In this document: one piece after another, positions 47,601 through 48,934 of the stretch
Layout of the letters: every line of letters starts with the position of its first letter
How positions within the stretch are numbered: the first letter of the stretch is position 1
From: Megaustenia siamemsis
Taxonomy: Eukaryota; Mollusca; Gastropoda; Stylommatophora; Ariophantidae
DNA: 64,000 nucleotides
Direction: 5' to 3'
NCBI GenBank assembly: GCA_032433765.1
Contig: JAVIAB010000049.1
Coordinates: 24,238,147 to 24,302,146, forward strand
The notes under the pieces: model-generated
What the model saw: the letters and a program-made list of their open reading frames with translations, nothing else
Told to the model about the DNA's origin: nothing
Databases searched by the model: none
Program-made: the position numbers and the translations under genes

Positions 47601-48266
47601 CTGAACAGCCACATCAATAGAATACAACTAGACCAAACTTGTGACATGTGAACACCCACATCAAACAGAACATCACATTTTTGACTGTCCAAAGTTCACT
47701 GACATCAGAGCAACTCTGTTTCCTCAAAGACCTGATAAATCTTTTTGAGCGTGGACAATGCAGAGAAATCATCATCAGTCAAACACAGAAGAAGAATTCA
47801 TGATCCTTTGGTCTTGAAGCCAGTGCTCTACCGCTGTGTTATATGTACACAGTTATAGGATCATTCTGGTTTCTATTTTTTGTTAAAAGAAAGAAAAGTT
47901 AACTGCTTCAGTTGAGAAATGTAGTAACAATGAGGAAGATCACTGGCCTCCTCTCTTACAAGTGCTGTAGCTTAGTACTGTTTAGATAAATCACTTCTCC
48001 AGCATTTATATGTTTAGAGAATATTCAGAGCTGACAGCTTATTTGTTGTGCTTGTACTTTTGGTTTGTTGTCATGGTGCTCTTGTCTGTAAGGAGGAAGA
48101 AAAGTCTGGGAGAGCAAACACCTATAGAGAGGAGACAATCACCCATAGAGAGGAGGCAAACACCCTTCCACTCCAAGACAGTTTGGACATCCACAGGCCA
48201 GGGAGAGAGGAGAATGAGGAGAGAGCTGGCAGCGTTGAAGCAGATGATAAAAAGCGGAAGAGAAAG
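8560..48266 (+). CDS. UPF3: UPF3, nonsense-mediated mRNA decay factor (partial, nine exons)
   Basis: UPF3 links exon-junction complexes to UPF2 and UPF1 and so triggers decay of mRNAs with premature stops; it shuttles between nucleus and cytoplasm. Nine exons are seen: 8560-8666, 13031-13137, 17318-17416, 23242-23349, 25599-25681, 27472-27740, 28719-29335, 40949-40988 and 48093-48266, together 1604 coding bases. All have AG/GT borders, and phases agree at every junction except for one apparent missing base inside the sixth exon. Exons a-c hold the RRM-like Smg4/UPF3 domain (VVIRRLPPTLTPEDF, FRDRFDGYVFLDAKG, AIVEFAPFQK, KKKTKK). Exons d-f hold the middle domain (TTPLLDYLRKRREERK), and exons f-i a Lys/Arg/Glu/Gly-rich tail. 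The first exon and the C-terminal exon-junction-binding motif are not seen. Introns reach 11.6 kb and are packed with repeats. Confidence 0.93.
8676..8745. repeat. Left flank of a degenerate T-rich minisatellite, split by a LINE
   Basis: Sequence of the same TTTATG/CTGT-rich type as the array at 9251-10060. It lies on the other side of the L2 insertion at 8746-9250, so one array was probably split by the LINE. Confidence 0.5.
8746..9250 (+). mobile_element. 3-prime fragment of RTE-like LINE (family L2)
   Basis: Matches the L2 copies at 39421-39903 and 41530-42305. Broken frames give TYGCESWTIGQ-like and REWLGRRSTTEMINNC peptides, the C-terminal part of the LINE polyprotein. The 3-prime end is a short GATGATGACGA tail. 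5-prime truncated and frame-disrupted. Confidence 0.85.
9251..10060. repeat. Degenerate T-rich minisatellite (about 36-40-bp units)
   Basis: About twenty imperfect copies of a unit with core TTTCATTCACTTTATGT followed by TGTTGTCTCTTCTG-like sequence. Two longer nearly identical blocks sit at about 9880-9960 and 9960-10040. Open frames across it are hydrophobic repeats (FHSLYVYCLF-like) without coding value. Confidence 0.85.
10189..10915 (+). pseudogene. LINE L5 reverse transcriptase, frame-disrupted
   Basis: Motifs in order: KEEWLHSYLLPLPKPNKEHS, NTAGKLLEKIVAR, motif A AAIDLEDAYNRVP (about 10518), motif B GLPQGSPLSP (about 10693) and motif C FADDILLY (about 10793). Motifs B and C are in different frames, so a frameshift lies at about 10715-10730. 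The catalytic aspartates are still present. This polymerase copied the element RNA in a mobile ancestor; the copy here is dead. Confidence 0.88.
11310..11815 (+). pseudogene. LINE L5 RNase H and C-terminal region
   Basis: The frame encodes LSDSMSMIKK, VTFVYVPGHAGVRGNERAD and RLINQHRTGVVSRWTLKE. The aspartate in SDS, the histidine in PGHAG and the aspartate in ERAD match catalytic or conserved RNase H positions. A C-x2-C pair (CSEC) follows near the C-terminus. The N-terminal RNase H part is missing here but is present in the minus-strand copy at 61925-62860. Confidence 0.85.
11960..12425 (-). mobile_element. 3-prime fragment of LINE family L6 with zinc-finger-like C-terminus
   Basis: Minus-strand frames give YKDVCRASLGEFFVSERNWE and then CSFCGLICLSKIGKFSHEKR followed by C, a C-x2-C-x12-H-x4-C-like cluster. 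Matches the L6 copy at 57190-57692 (+) and the degraded one at 26225-26690 (-), including the 3-prime UTR. Confidence 0.82.
12425..12690 (+). mobile_element. LINE fragment (family L4)
   Basis: Broken frames give WIYRRKGTIGWKEK, VLKQLKMKRELLNTI and VEWCSMVANL. The same order is found in the L4 copies at 13756-15310 and 24098-24512. A segment between LEGKIQGKR and VEWCSM is deleted compared with the 24.1-kb copy. Confidence 0.82.
12700..12912 (-). mobile_element. Degraded LINE fragment
   Basis: Similar to 48540-48790 (shared TTGGTCTGGTGTTC and AGGCTGTTTCCTG), both in minus orientation, and related to the L4 region. Confidence 0.6.
13031..13137 (+). CDS. UPF3: UPF3 exon b (RRM-like domain)
   Basis: Acceptor TTTCTTATCAG at 13020-13030, donor AAAG/GTATTT. 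The first base completes the serine codon begun in exon a. Encodes LGQNAFTRAYISF then FRDRFDGYVFLDAKG, the RNP-like strands and the most conserved block of the UPF3 domain. Ends with one base of a glycine codon. Confidence 0.96.
13281..13662. mobile_element. pogo/Tigger-like MITE with TA duplication
   Basis: Terminal inverted repeats of 24 bp with one mismatch, starting CAGTAGACTCTCGATTATC at 13281 and ending in the complementary sequence at 13662. TA flanks both ends (13279-13280 and 13663-13664). At 382 bp and without coding capacity it is a non-autonomous Tc1/mariner-superfamily element; the CAGT start and GATTATC motif fit the pogo/Tigger type. Confidence 0.92.
14213..14408 (-). mobile_element. 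L5 LINE fragment nested in L4
   Basis: Nearly identical to 5930-6118 and to the reverse complement of 10923-11112. Confidence 0.85.
14642..14971 (-). mobile_element. SINE A with 11-bp TSD, nested in L4
   Basis: Perfect duplication AAGCTTTTAAA at 14631-14641 and 14972-14982. The L4 frame reads on from one side to the other (KIEAFK then AFKMWIYR). Minus orientation, with the tRNA-like head at the right end (TAGCCTAGTTGG read on the minus strand at about 14957). Confidence 0.95.
15440..15550 (+). mobile_element. Short LINE fragment (family L3)
   Basis: Encodes LSTLTYACESWKTTTEIQ and LNAFEDKCQRRI, matching the L3 copy at 49540-49640. It faces the minus-strand L3 copy that starts a few bases further on. 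Confidence 0.8.
15560..17065 (-). mobile_element. L3 LINE fragment on the minus strand carrying an internal 48-bp array
   Basis: The minus strand at 15664-15765 encodes RRDNKRISKQTLKWEQEGKR, the L3 polyprotein C-terminus. This directly continues the repeat peptide of the array to its right. The array is thus an expansion inside an L3 copy. Confidence 0.85.
15765..17060. repeat. 48-bp minisatellite made from LINE coding sequence (about 27 units)
   Basis: The 48-bp (16-codon) unit contains TTGTTGTCTCTTCTC and CACATGGCCAACATATGACC. Read on the minus strand it gives RRWSYVGHVMRRDNKR, which is the L3 C-terminal segment (RRWSYVGHVMRRDNNRIAKQ at about 49720-49780). About 27 copies. Because the period is a multiple of three and the unit lacks stops in most frames, long spurious frames of up to 478 codons run across it on both strands. 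None is a real gene. Confidence 0.95.
17070..17238 (+). mobile_element. SINE B fragment (head missing)
   Basis: Matches the SINE B body from CCAGCCTTTAATGG to the CTTTACTTTTTTACTTAC tail. The tRNA-like head is missing at the junction with the 48-bp array. Confidence 0.85.
17318..17416 (+). CDS. UPF3: UPF3 exon c (end of the RRM-like domain)
   Basis: Acceptor CTTATGACCTAG at 17306-17317, donor CAAG/GTTTGT. Completes the glycine codon of exon b and encodes EFSAIVEFAPFQKVPKKK then TKKLDTKIGLIEQ. This is the last strand of the domain and the basic loop of UPF3. Ends with one base. Confidence 0.96.
17505..17580 (+). mobile_element. piggyBac MITE left-end fragment
   Basis: CCCTAGATTATGATACTGTC followed by CATAAAAATTACAGCATC matches the left end of the MITE at 58022 and 43714. 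It is interrupted at its TTAA by the next element. Confidence 0.7.
17585..18447 (-). mobile_element. piggyBac-like element with TTAA flanks and a transposase relic
   Basis: TTAA at 17581-17584 and 18448-18451. Ends start CTCTTTCAGGACC on the left and CTCTTTTCGGACTA (reverse complement) on the right, an imperfect inverted repeat. The 863-bp interior keeps the C-terminal zinc ribbon of a piggyBac transposase on the minus strand, so this looks like an internally deleted derivative of an autonomous element. Confidence 0.85.
18090..18296 (-). pseudogene. piggyBac transposase C-terminal zinc ribbon
   Basis: The frame encodes LQCVHCSEQRKVRKRSSYYC followed by TGCPDKPHLCAKTCFREYH and a stop. The C-x2-C, YYC-x2-C and LC-x3-CF-x2-YH spacing is that of the zinc-ribbon domain at the end of piggyBac transposases, which binds the element ends. 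The DDD catalytic domain is absent. Confidence 0.88.
18649..19186 (+). pseudogene. piggyBac transposase N-terminus, split by a SINE
   Basis: An ATG at 18649 begins MARKQICFDEELMEFILKSD followed by SEDEL, an acidic start like many piggyBac transposases. After frame damage the text resumes as STQPSTSTGK (about 18765-18794), is interrupted by SINE A, and continues as VGRKIFECPISSLSESDLNG (about 19130-19188) up to SINE C. The match to piggyBac N-termini is by style, not a search result. It faces the opposite way from the zinc ribbon at 18090-18296. Confidence 0.5.
18795..19118 (-). mobile_element. SINE A with TSD ACTGGAAAG
   Basis: ACTGGAAAG precedes (18786-18794) and follows (19121-19129) the element. 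Minus orientation, with the tRNA-like TAGCCTAATTGGGAAAACC head read on the minus strand at the right end. Confidence 0.88.
19187..19483 (+). mobile_element. SINE C with TSD ATCTGAAC
   Basis: Duplication ATCTGAAC at 19179-19186 and 19484-19491. The head GACTGGTTGGTC with B-box-like GGGTTCAAATACT is followed by a body shared with 56566, 61392, 22555 and 29656 (GACCCCTGTGCACACGGCTG, then CGCAAAATTCAGT). The tail is AATAAAATAAAATAAAAA. Confidence 0.9.
19492..19860 (-). mobile_element. L3-related LINE 3-prime fragments with a two-unit 48-bp duplication
   Basis: Begins with the L3-type tail (TATTGTCCTTTCGAGCCGAA). A part shared with 63400-63490 follows (TTTGATGATCTTTG, GTCAGACTTT). Then comes a region with TTGAGGGTTTGCTTTGAGAT, shared with 15720, followed by two degenerate copies of the 48-bp unit at about 19757-19850. 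Confidence 0.7.
19983..20246 (-). mobile_element. SINE A with TSD TTGAATGTGT
   Basis: Perfect 10-bp duplication TTGAATGTGT at 19973-19982 and 20247-20256. The body is shorter than the 14.6-kb copy because part near the head is missing. Confidence 0.9.
20276..20482 (-). mobile_element. SINE B fragment (head truncated)
   Basis: SINE B body from GTAAAGTACTCCCGTCACGC to the region before the B box. The tRNA-like A box is missing. Confidence 0.85.
20505..20695 (-). mobile_element. tRNA-derived SINE, family D
   Basis: Read on the minus strand: a head with GGGTAGTCTAGAGGTAAG and B-box-like AGTTCAAATCTC, then GGTCTCTGGGTGGTGAGACC and ATGGCAAAAAACAG. The second copy is at 22244-22440. The GTCTCTGGGTGGTGAGA core recurs as the core of the 50-bp minisatellite at 48.9-52.7 kb. 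Confidence 0.75.
20950..21510 (-). mobile_element. L1 LINE 3-prime fragment
   Basis: Minus-strand frames give TYGSESGTVDKQMKRRLETT and RRMLKVPWIAKRP, as in L1 at 7990-8100. The ATCATCATCATG at 20954 is the GAT-type tail. Contains frameshifts. Confidence 0.88.
21535..22012 (+). mobile_element. L5 LINE RNase H fragment
   Basis: Nearly the same as 11340-11815: frames give MDRLASCAIVDGQPMDRADI, RLINQHRTGVVSH and LRDLLRR. The histidine block is degraded (PELAGVQGNERVD instead of PGHAGVRGNERAD), so it is inactive. Confidence 0.88.
22244..22440 (+). mobile_element. SINE D
   Basis: tRNA-like head GTGGCTGAGTGGTCTAGAGG with B-box-like GGATTTGATTCCC, then an A-rich spacer, then GGTCTCTGGGTAGTGAGATC and AAATGGCAAAAACAG. 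A-box and B-box spacing suggest derivation from a type II (Ser or Leu) tRNA, but this is an inference. Confidence 0.75.
22555..22700 (+). mobile_element. SINE C body fragment
   Basis: Body portion without a head: GAGTACCTCTGTAGTAGG, ACACAGTTGCCAG, ACGCAAAATTGAGTCC and GGACTTTGCTAGAG. Confidence 0.75.
22785..23210 (-). mobile_element. L3 LINE 3-prime fragment
   Basis: Starts with the TATC-type tail and CCTTTCGAGCCGTAGCCGGC. Minus-strand frames give RRDNNRTAKQALMWETTGKR and RGRPRETLRRTLMREARAAE. Matches the 49.4-kb and 52.7-kb L3 copies. Confidence 0.88.
23242..23349 (+). CDS. UPF3: UPF3 exon d (start of the middle domain)
   Basis: Acceptor TTCTCTCTGCAG at 23230-23241, donor TTCG/GTCTGG (a weak donor). 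Completes an aspartate codon and encodes DSDYKKFLETLSKPAEAI and then LDAMVAEVETKESTF. The DxDYxKFLE block is well conserved in UPF3. Ends with one base, which joins CA of exon e to give alanine. Confidence 0.92.
23409..23930. mobile_element. piggyBac-type MITE copy (right end lost)
   Basis: TTAACTTACAATACCATAG at about 23409 corresponds to the left terminus. The interior matches 43990-44460 (ACCACTTCTGGTGA, AACATACTGATGGA, TGTGTCAAAAAGTTCAAAG). The right inverted repeat is missing. Confidence 0.8.
24098..24512 (+). mobile_element. L4 LINE 3-prime fragment with GAT tail
   Basis: Frames give MKRELLSTIQIRQMRFLDHV, EGKIQGKRGRGRPRLTWTS and RVEWCSMVANLRCGEGT, followed by (GAT)n at 24487-24511. Best-preserved C-terminus of family L4. 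Confidence 0.9.
24592..25085. repeat. 38-bp minisatellite (13 units)
   Basis: Unit with ACTTTGACCATAGGAGCCAG and TAGTGCAGTGTGACATAC; units differ mainly at one or two positions. One unit carries a 4-bp TTGA insertion near 24928. All three minus-strand frames are open because 38 is not a multiple of three; none is a gene. The unit is related to a dispersed repeat at about 25290-25375. Confidence 0.95.
25230..25380. repeat. Dispersed repeat that seeded two arrays
   Basis: Contains CATACCTTGTAGGAGTGTA, CCCCACTACTGGCTCCTTGC and TACCAGCTTTACCG. The first block recurs at 46300-46325. The reverse complement of the second resembles the unit of the 38-bp array just upstream and of the array at 45.8-46.2 kb. 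Confidence 0.65.
25599..25681 (+). CDS. UPF3: UPF3 exon e (middle domain)
   Basis: Acceptor CTTTCTTCACAG at 25587-25598, donor GCT/GTAAGT. Encodes KHGSSKVTTPLLDYLRKRRE then ERKLNIA. The TTPLL-x-Y/F-L block is a hallmark of UPF3. Ends in phase 0. Confidence 0.95.
25815..25878 (-). mobile_element. L3 LINE tail fragment
   Basis: About 60 bp of the L3 3-prime terminus (GACCTTTTGAGCCGTAGTC and CATAGACTCAGATAC), next to a SINE B. Confidence 0.65.
25889..26152 (-). mobile_element. SINE B with TSD GTAAATAATA
   Basis: Duplication GTAAATAATA at 25879-25888 and 26153-26162. Complete element with tail AAAAAAAAAAGTAAAG and, on the minus strand, head AGCTCAGTGGTTAGTGAAC. Confidence 0.93.
26225..26690 (-). 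mobile_element. Degraded L6 LINE 3-prime fragment
   Basis: Same order of blocks as 11960-12425: AATAGTCAGTAGTTTGG, GCTGTGCCATTTTTATTTTT, CAGTTTCTTTCACT and AACATCCTTATAT. More diverged than the 12-kb copy. Confidence 0.75.
26972..27135 (+). mobile_element. piggyBac MITE left-end fragment
   Basis: ATAGATTACAATAACGTGG, then ATTACCACTTCTGGTGACTC and TGAGTGTTTGATTTGTTTC, in the same order as the left half of the 43.7-kb MITE. Confidence 0.7.
27472..27740 (+). CDS. UPF3: UPF3 exon f (basic region, apparent one-base frame problem)
   Basis: Acceptor TTGAATTTCAG at 27461-27471, donor GATG/GTAAGT. The entry frame, set by exon e, gives KLKEERRRGGGRDGDSERKR and continues as Arg/Asp-rich text. It meets TGA at 27736-27738, two bases before the donor. 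Exon g needs phase 0, which fits the alternative frame. That frame is open from 27636 to the donor and reads SEKSKDSKTGEKRWQKE then TEVAPRHTVM. One missing base (or two extra) between 27636 and 27735 would restore a continuous protein. A sequence error, a polymorphic allele or a real truncation are all possible. Confidence 0.85.
27785..28075 (+). mobile_element. Dispersed element with L3-like GATA tail
   Basis: The 3-prime 160 bp match 38690-38850 (TTAGAAGCAGTGATCTCTGC, GTGCCATTTTGGCACGCAAG). Ends CTCGAAAGGACAATAG followed by (ATAG)n, as in L3. It may be an L3 3-prime UTR or a SINE that borrows the L3 tail. The 5-prime part (GTGTTACCGGGGCCCCATTA) was not found elsewhere. Confidence 0.65.
28430..28620. 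mobile_element. piggyBac MITE right-end fragment
   Basis: CAGCTGTGTGTCAAAAGTTC, then AGAGCTCCTAAT, then GTAGTAATTTTTACTAAGGT and ATCGTAAACACG, matching the right end of the 58-kb MITE. The terminal GGGTTAA is degraded. Confidence 0.75.
28719..29335 (+). CDS. UPF3: UPF3 exon g (large charged, glycine- and arginine-rich exon)
   Basis: Acceptor TTTTATTTTCAG at 28707-28718, donor ATGAG/GTAAGA. An uninterrupted phase-0 frame of 205 codons plus two bases. The peptide is rich in Arg, Lys, Glu, Gly and Ser (DRDSHSSEKS, GRGYRDDRNRYPEE, GGGSDRKGGGG) and is presumably disordered, as is this part of UPF3 in other animals. No folded domain is visible. Glycine-rich runs are more pronounced than I would expect for UPF3B. 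An alternative donor GAG/GTAGGA lies 15 bases upstream. Confidence 0.88.
29355..29583 (-). mobile_element. L1 LINE 3-prime fragment
   Basis: GAT-type tail in reverse (ATCATCATTATCATTATG) followed by the L1 3-prime region up to CTTCTCATGATGTGCCTGAA, where a SINE B fragment begins. Confidence 0.8.
29584..29655 (+). mobile_element. SINE B 3-prime fragment
   Basis: GGTCACTAACACCATGTTCC to the T-rich end at about 29655. Confidence 0.75.
29656..29890 (+). mobile_element. SINE C body fragment interrupted by a short LINE insertion
   Basis: Body blocks CTCTGAAGTCAGAGTA, CTGCCAGTGTG and AAATTCAGTCCC are separated by a 68-bp L3 tail insertion (29747-29814). Confidence 0.78.
29747..29814 (-). mobile_element. 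68-bp L3 LINE tail with perfect 11-bp TSD
   Basis: GGAAAAAGTGA is duplicated at 29736-29746 and 29815-29825. The insert is only the L3 3-prime end (TATC tail, CCTTTTGAGCCGTAGCCGGC). Confidence 0.93.
29905..30570 (-). mobile_element. L1 LINE 3-prime fragment with internal duplication
   Basis: L1 C-terminal region on the minus strand, frame-disrupted. The tail-proximal segment (GTCATGTTTT, TTAATTCTGTTGTAGA) occurs twice, at about 29938-29998 and 29999-30058. Confidence 0.83.
30815..37640. repeat. 6.8-kb array of 23-24-bp units
   Basis: Roughly 280 copies of a unit with core CTAGTTCCAGTTACAAG plus a variable 6-7-bp linker (CACACTT, CATAGTT, CTTAGTT, ATTCTT, CTTCTT). Subfamilies are clustered. 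A 23-bp ATTCTT type fills about 31140-31870. A TAATTCCAGTTACTAGCATA type fills 34370-34690. A 23-bp CATTTTCTGGTTCCAGTTA type closes the array at 37300-37640. The minus strand reads LVTGTRSV/LVTGTRTM repeats in frames of up to 282 codons, an artefact of the 24-bp period. It lies in the UPF3 intron between exons g and h. Confidence 0.96.
37730..37984 (-). mobile_element. SINE B inserted in the terminal repeat of a MITE
   Basis: Complete element in minus orientation, with head AGCTCAGTGATTAGTGAAC at the right end. AGATATA is present on both sides (37718-37724 and about 37989-37995). Confidence 0.85.
38020..38150 (+). mobile_element. LINE coding fragment, inverted partner of 39050-39190
   Basis: GATCTCAAACATCAGCTGG, AACAAACAGATAAGAGATG and AATCTAAACAGGAAAACGTG are the reverse complement of 39055-39180. 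The peptide ISNISWKGYISNEQIRDESK fits the linker before an RRWRW-x-I/Y-G block of LINE C-termini. Confidence 0.7.
38690..38850 (+). mobile_element. Dispersed element with L3-like tail
   Basis: Matches 27915-28070, ending CTCGAAAGGACAATAGATAG. Confidence 0.7.
38960..39200 (-). mobile_element. LINE C-terminal fragment
   Basis: Minus-strand frame gives RRWRWKYIGMKKDFLIRHS, like the RRW-x-YVGHVMRRDN block of L3-type LINEs, preceded by ISNISWKGYISNEQ. Inverted relative to 38020-38150. Confidence 0.7.
39421..39903 (+). mobile_element. L2 LINE 3-prime fragment
   Basis: Nearly the same as 41825-42304. Frames give TYGCES and RRMLKIPWTAKKSNENVLKE, then LREWLGRRSTTEMINNCRD. Ends GATGATTATGATG. Confidence 0.88.
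40095..40788. repeat. 43-bp minisatellite (about 16 units)
   Basis: Unit with AAGTCCTGTGCAAAGTCTGA and TACTTAATAACAAAGATCAT. Main variants are GTGCAAA against GTGTAAA and CAAAG against CAAAT; a few units have small deletions. Followed at 40795-40855 by a (GATA)n-tailed L3 remnant. Lies in the UPF3 intron just before exon h. Confidence 0.95.
40949..40988 (+). CDS. UPF3: UPF3 exon h (40-bp micro-exon)
   Basis: Acceptor TTTATTTCTTTAG at 40936-40948, donor CAGAAG/GTGAGT. One base completes a serine codon from exon g, then MNEDNRDEKDRQK in phase 0. Its content and phases fit between exons g and i; on its own it would be too short to call. Could be an alternative exon. Confidence 0.8.
41530..42305 (+). 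mobile_element. L2 LINE 3-prime half
   Basis: Begins after the RT core: frames give GLSFNSKKTVVKVTTKK. Then comes an open frame of 116 codons (41732-42082) with SMAQAKAAFQKMRKILRN, KCYVEPVFTYGCESW and RRMLKIPWTAKKSNENILKE, then REWLGRRSTTEMINNC beyond a stop. Best-preserved L2 copy. Ends TGATGATG. Confidence 0.9.
42803..43595. repeat. 17-bp minisatellite (about 46 units)
   Basis: Unit GGTTATATGAGACTTTA with a recurrent GATTATATGAGACTTTA variant and a single TATAAG variant at about 42890. Very homogeneous, which suggests recent expansion. Lies in the UPF3 intron between exons h and i. Confidence 0.97.
43714..44480. mobile_element. piggyBac MITE with SINE B in its left terminus
   Basis: TTAA at 43710-43713 then CCCTAGATTACAATA. 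SINE B occupies 43729-43986, and the terminus resumes as TAGATTAGAATACCGTC. The interior matches 23409-23930. The right end is broken at about 44480 next to a SINE C fragment. Confidence 0.85.
43729..43986 (-). mobile_element. SINE B inserted in a MITE terminal repeat
   Basis: Near-perfect 12-bp duplication TAGATTACAATA (43717-43728) and TAGATTAGAATA (43987-43998). Minus orientation. Confidence 0.9.
44533..44784 (+). mobile_element. SINE C-prime (different tRNA head) with 11-bp TSD
   Basis: Perfect duplication ATTACTGCCCA at 44522-44532 and 44785-44795. The head GTGTCCGGTTAGCGCAATCG, with B-box-like GGGTTCGTACCC, closes with GAGGACACC, so acceptor-stem pairing GTGTCC/GGACAC is still visible. 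The body is that of SINE C (GTACCTCTGAAGTCGGAG, CGCAAAATTCAGTCCC). The tail is GAACGAACGAA. Confidence 0.92.
45161..45351. mobile_element. Possible hAT-type MITE
   Basis: The left end CAGTGGTCTCCAATCTTTG and the reverse complement of the right end CTGTGGTTGCCAAACTTTT match at most positions. CAGTGGTYTCCAA-like ends are common in hAT elements. An 8-bp duplication could not be seen, so this is tentative. Confidence 0.4.
45775..46205. repeat. 84-103-bp tandem repeat (5 units)
   Basis: Units carry GTAGCAAGGAGCAAGTGGTT, GGGTGTAATGTACACTTC and TATATAGTAAAATAAACAAT. Anchor positions are about 45801, 45885, 45973, 46057 and 46160. The unit is related to the dispersed repeat at 25230-25380 and hence to the 38-bp array. 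Confidence 0.92.
46240..46350. repeat. Copy of the dispersed seed repeat
   Basis: CATACCTTGTAGGAGTGTAC, then CCCCACTACTTGTTCC, shared with 25310-25352. Confidence 0.6.
46425..46621 (+). mobile_element. 197-bp L2 LINE insertion with perfect 13-bp TSD
   Basis: ATCAGGAATTGAA at 46412-46424 and 46622-46634. The insert is the last part of L2 (ATTGAGGGACGAAGAGATAG to the GATGATGATG tail), extremely 5-prime truncated. Confidence 0.95.
46900..47800 (+). mobile_element. I-like LINE C-terminal fragment carrying a 72-bp in-frame expansion
   Basis: After the tandem repeat the frames read EHPHQTEHHIFDCPKFTDIR and then FPQRPDK. Together with the preceding TFRLRTSHVPLNSHINRI and the CDM/CEH junction this resembles the RLRTGH...LN.HL.R...C..C....H....C tail after RNase H in I-like LINEs. 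Terminal frameshifts make it inactive. Confidence 0.75.
46984..47632. repeat. 72-bp tandem repeat of LINE coding sequence (9 units)
   Basis: Nine copies of a 24-codon unit encoding DQTSTFRLRSSHVPLNNH and INRIQL, open on the + strand for 250 codons. Units are nearly identical; a few carry R-T-S in place of R-S-S. The unit is a LINE C-terminal segment, so this is a protein-coding motif repeated in frame, not an independent gene. Confidence 0.95.
48093..48266 (+). CDS. UPF3: UPF3 exon i (charged C-terminal region)
   Basis: Acceptor CTTGTCTGTAAG at 48081-48092, donor AGAAAG/GTAAAA. 58 codons in phase 0: EEEKSGRANTYREETITHRE, LPLQDSLDIHRPGREEN and ending DDKKRKRK. Fits after DRQK of exon h. The lysine/arginine cluster at the end could act as a nuclear localisation signal. 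The following exon with the exon-junction-binding motif was not found downstream. Confidence 0.8.
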
Positions 48267-48419
48267 GTAAAAATATCTCATGCATACAAGCAGTCTGTCA
48301 TTAATAAAAGCCTGTGATATCTCATACACACAAGCAATCTGTCATTAATAAAAGCCTGTGATATCTCATTGGAAAAGCCACAAAAAACAATTTGCAAGTT
48401 TCAATTCATCACTTTATTT

Positions 48420-48830
48420 ATTAATAATCTTGGCATTCTTCTTCTTTCCTTCCCCATTTGCTTTTCAGCGTAAATGGGAGATATAATTTGCAGTCTTTTG
48501 CTCTTCATTTTTCCTCTGCTGCTGCTGTGTTTCCTAGTCTTTCTAATATTTTGTCAGTCCATCTTTTTCATGGTTGGCCCTTGGGTCTGGTGTTCTCACA
48601 ACGTTTATTGAAGGCTTTGTTGTACTGTGATTTGATCTTTCTGCCTTATCACATGACCAAACCATTTTATTTGTTGTTTCTTTATATATTCTATTTCAGA
48701 GATTATTCCTAGCTTTTTTCTCAATTCTTCATTTCAGATCTTATCTGTCAGGCTGTTTCCTGTCATTTGTCTAACATATTTCATCTCAGTAGAGGTTATT
48801 TTACTTATTGTTCTTACATCTAGGGTCCAG
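48420..48830 (-). mobile_element. Degraded LINE fragment (L4-like)
   Basis: Shares TTGGTCTGGTGTTC, AGGCTGTTTCCTG and ATCACATGACCAAACC-like blocks with 12700-12912 in the same orientation. Confidence 0.6.
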
Positions 48831-48934
48831 GACTGGCATTGGTAGCACAACGTTGGGATGGATGGAGAGAATCACTTGGATTTTTCTCTTCAAATCCATG
48901 GCCTTTACAATGCTTTACCTTGCCAAGTCTCTGA

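Noticed and set aside
46899..47651. A 250-codon frame as a possible repeat protein gene
   Set aside because: The repeated unit and the flanking sequence belong to a LINE C-terminus, and the frame breaks directly after the array.
48010..48270. The alternative frame across UPF3 exon i (SLGEQTPIERRQSPIERRQ)
   Set aside because: Its phase does not follow from exon h, whereas the EEEKSGRANTYREE frame does and is bounded by a matching donor.
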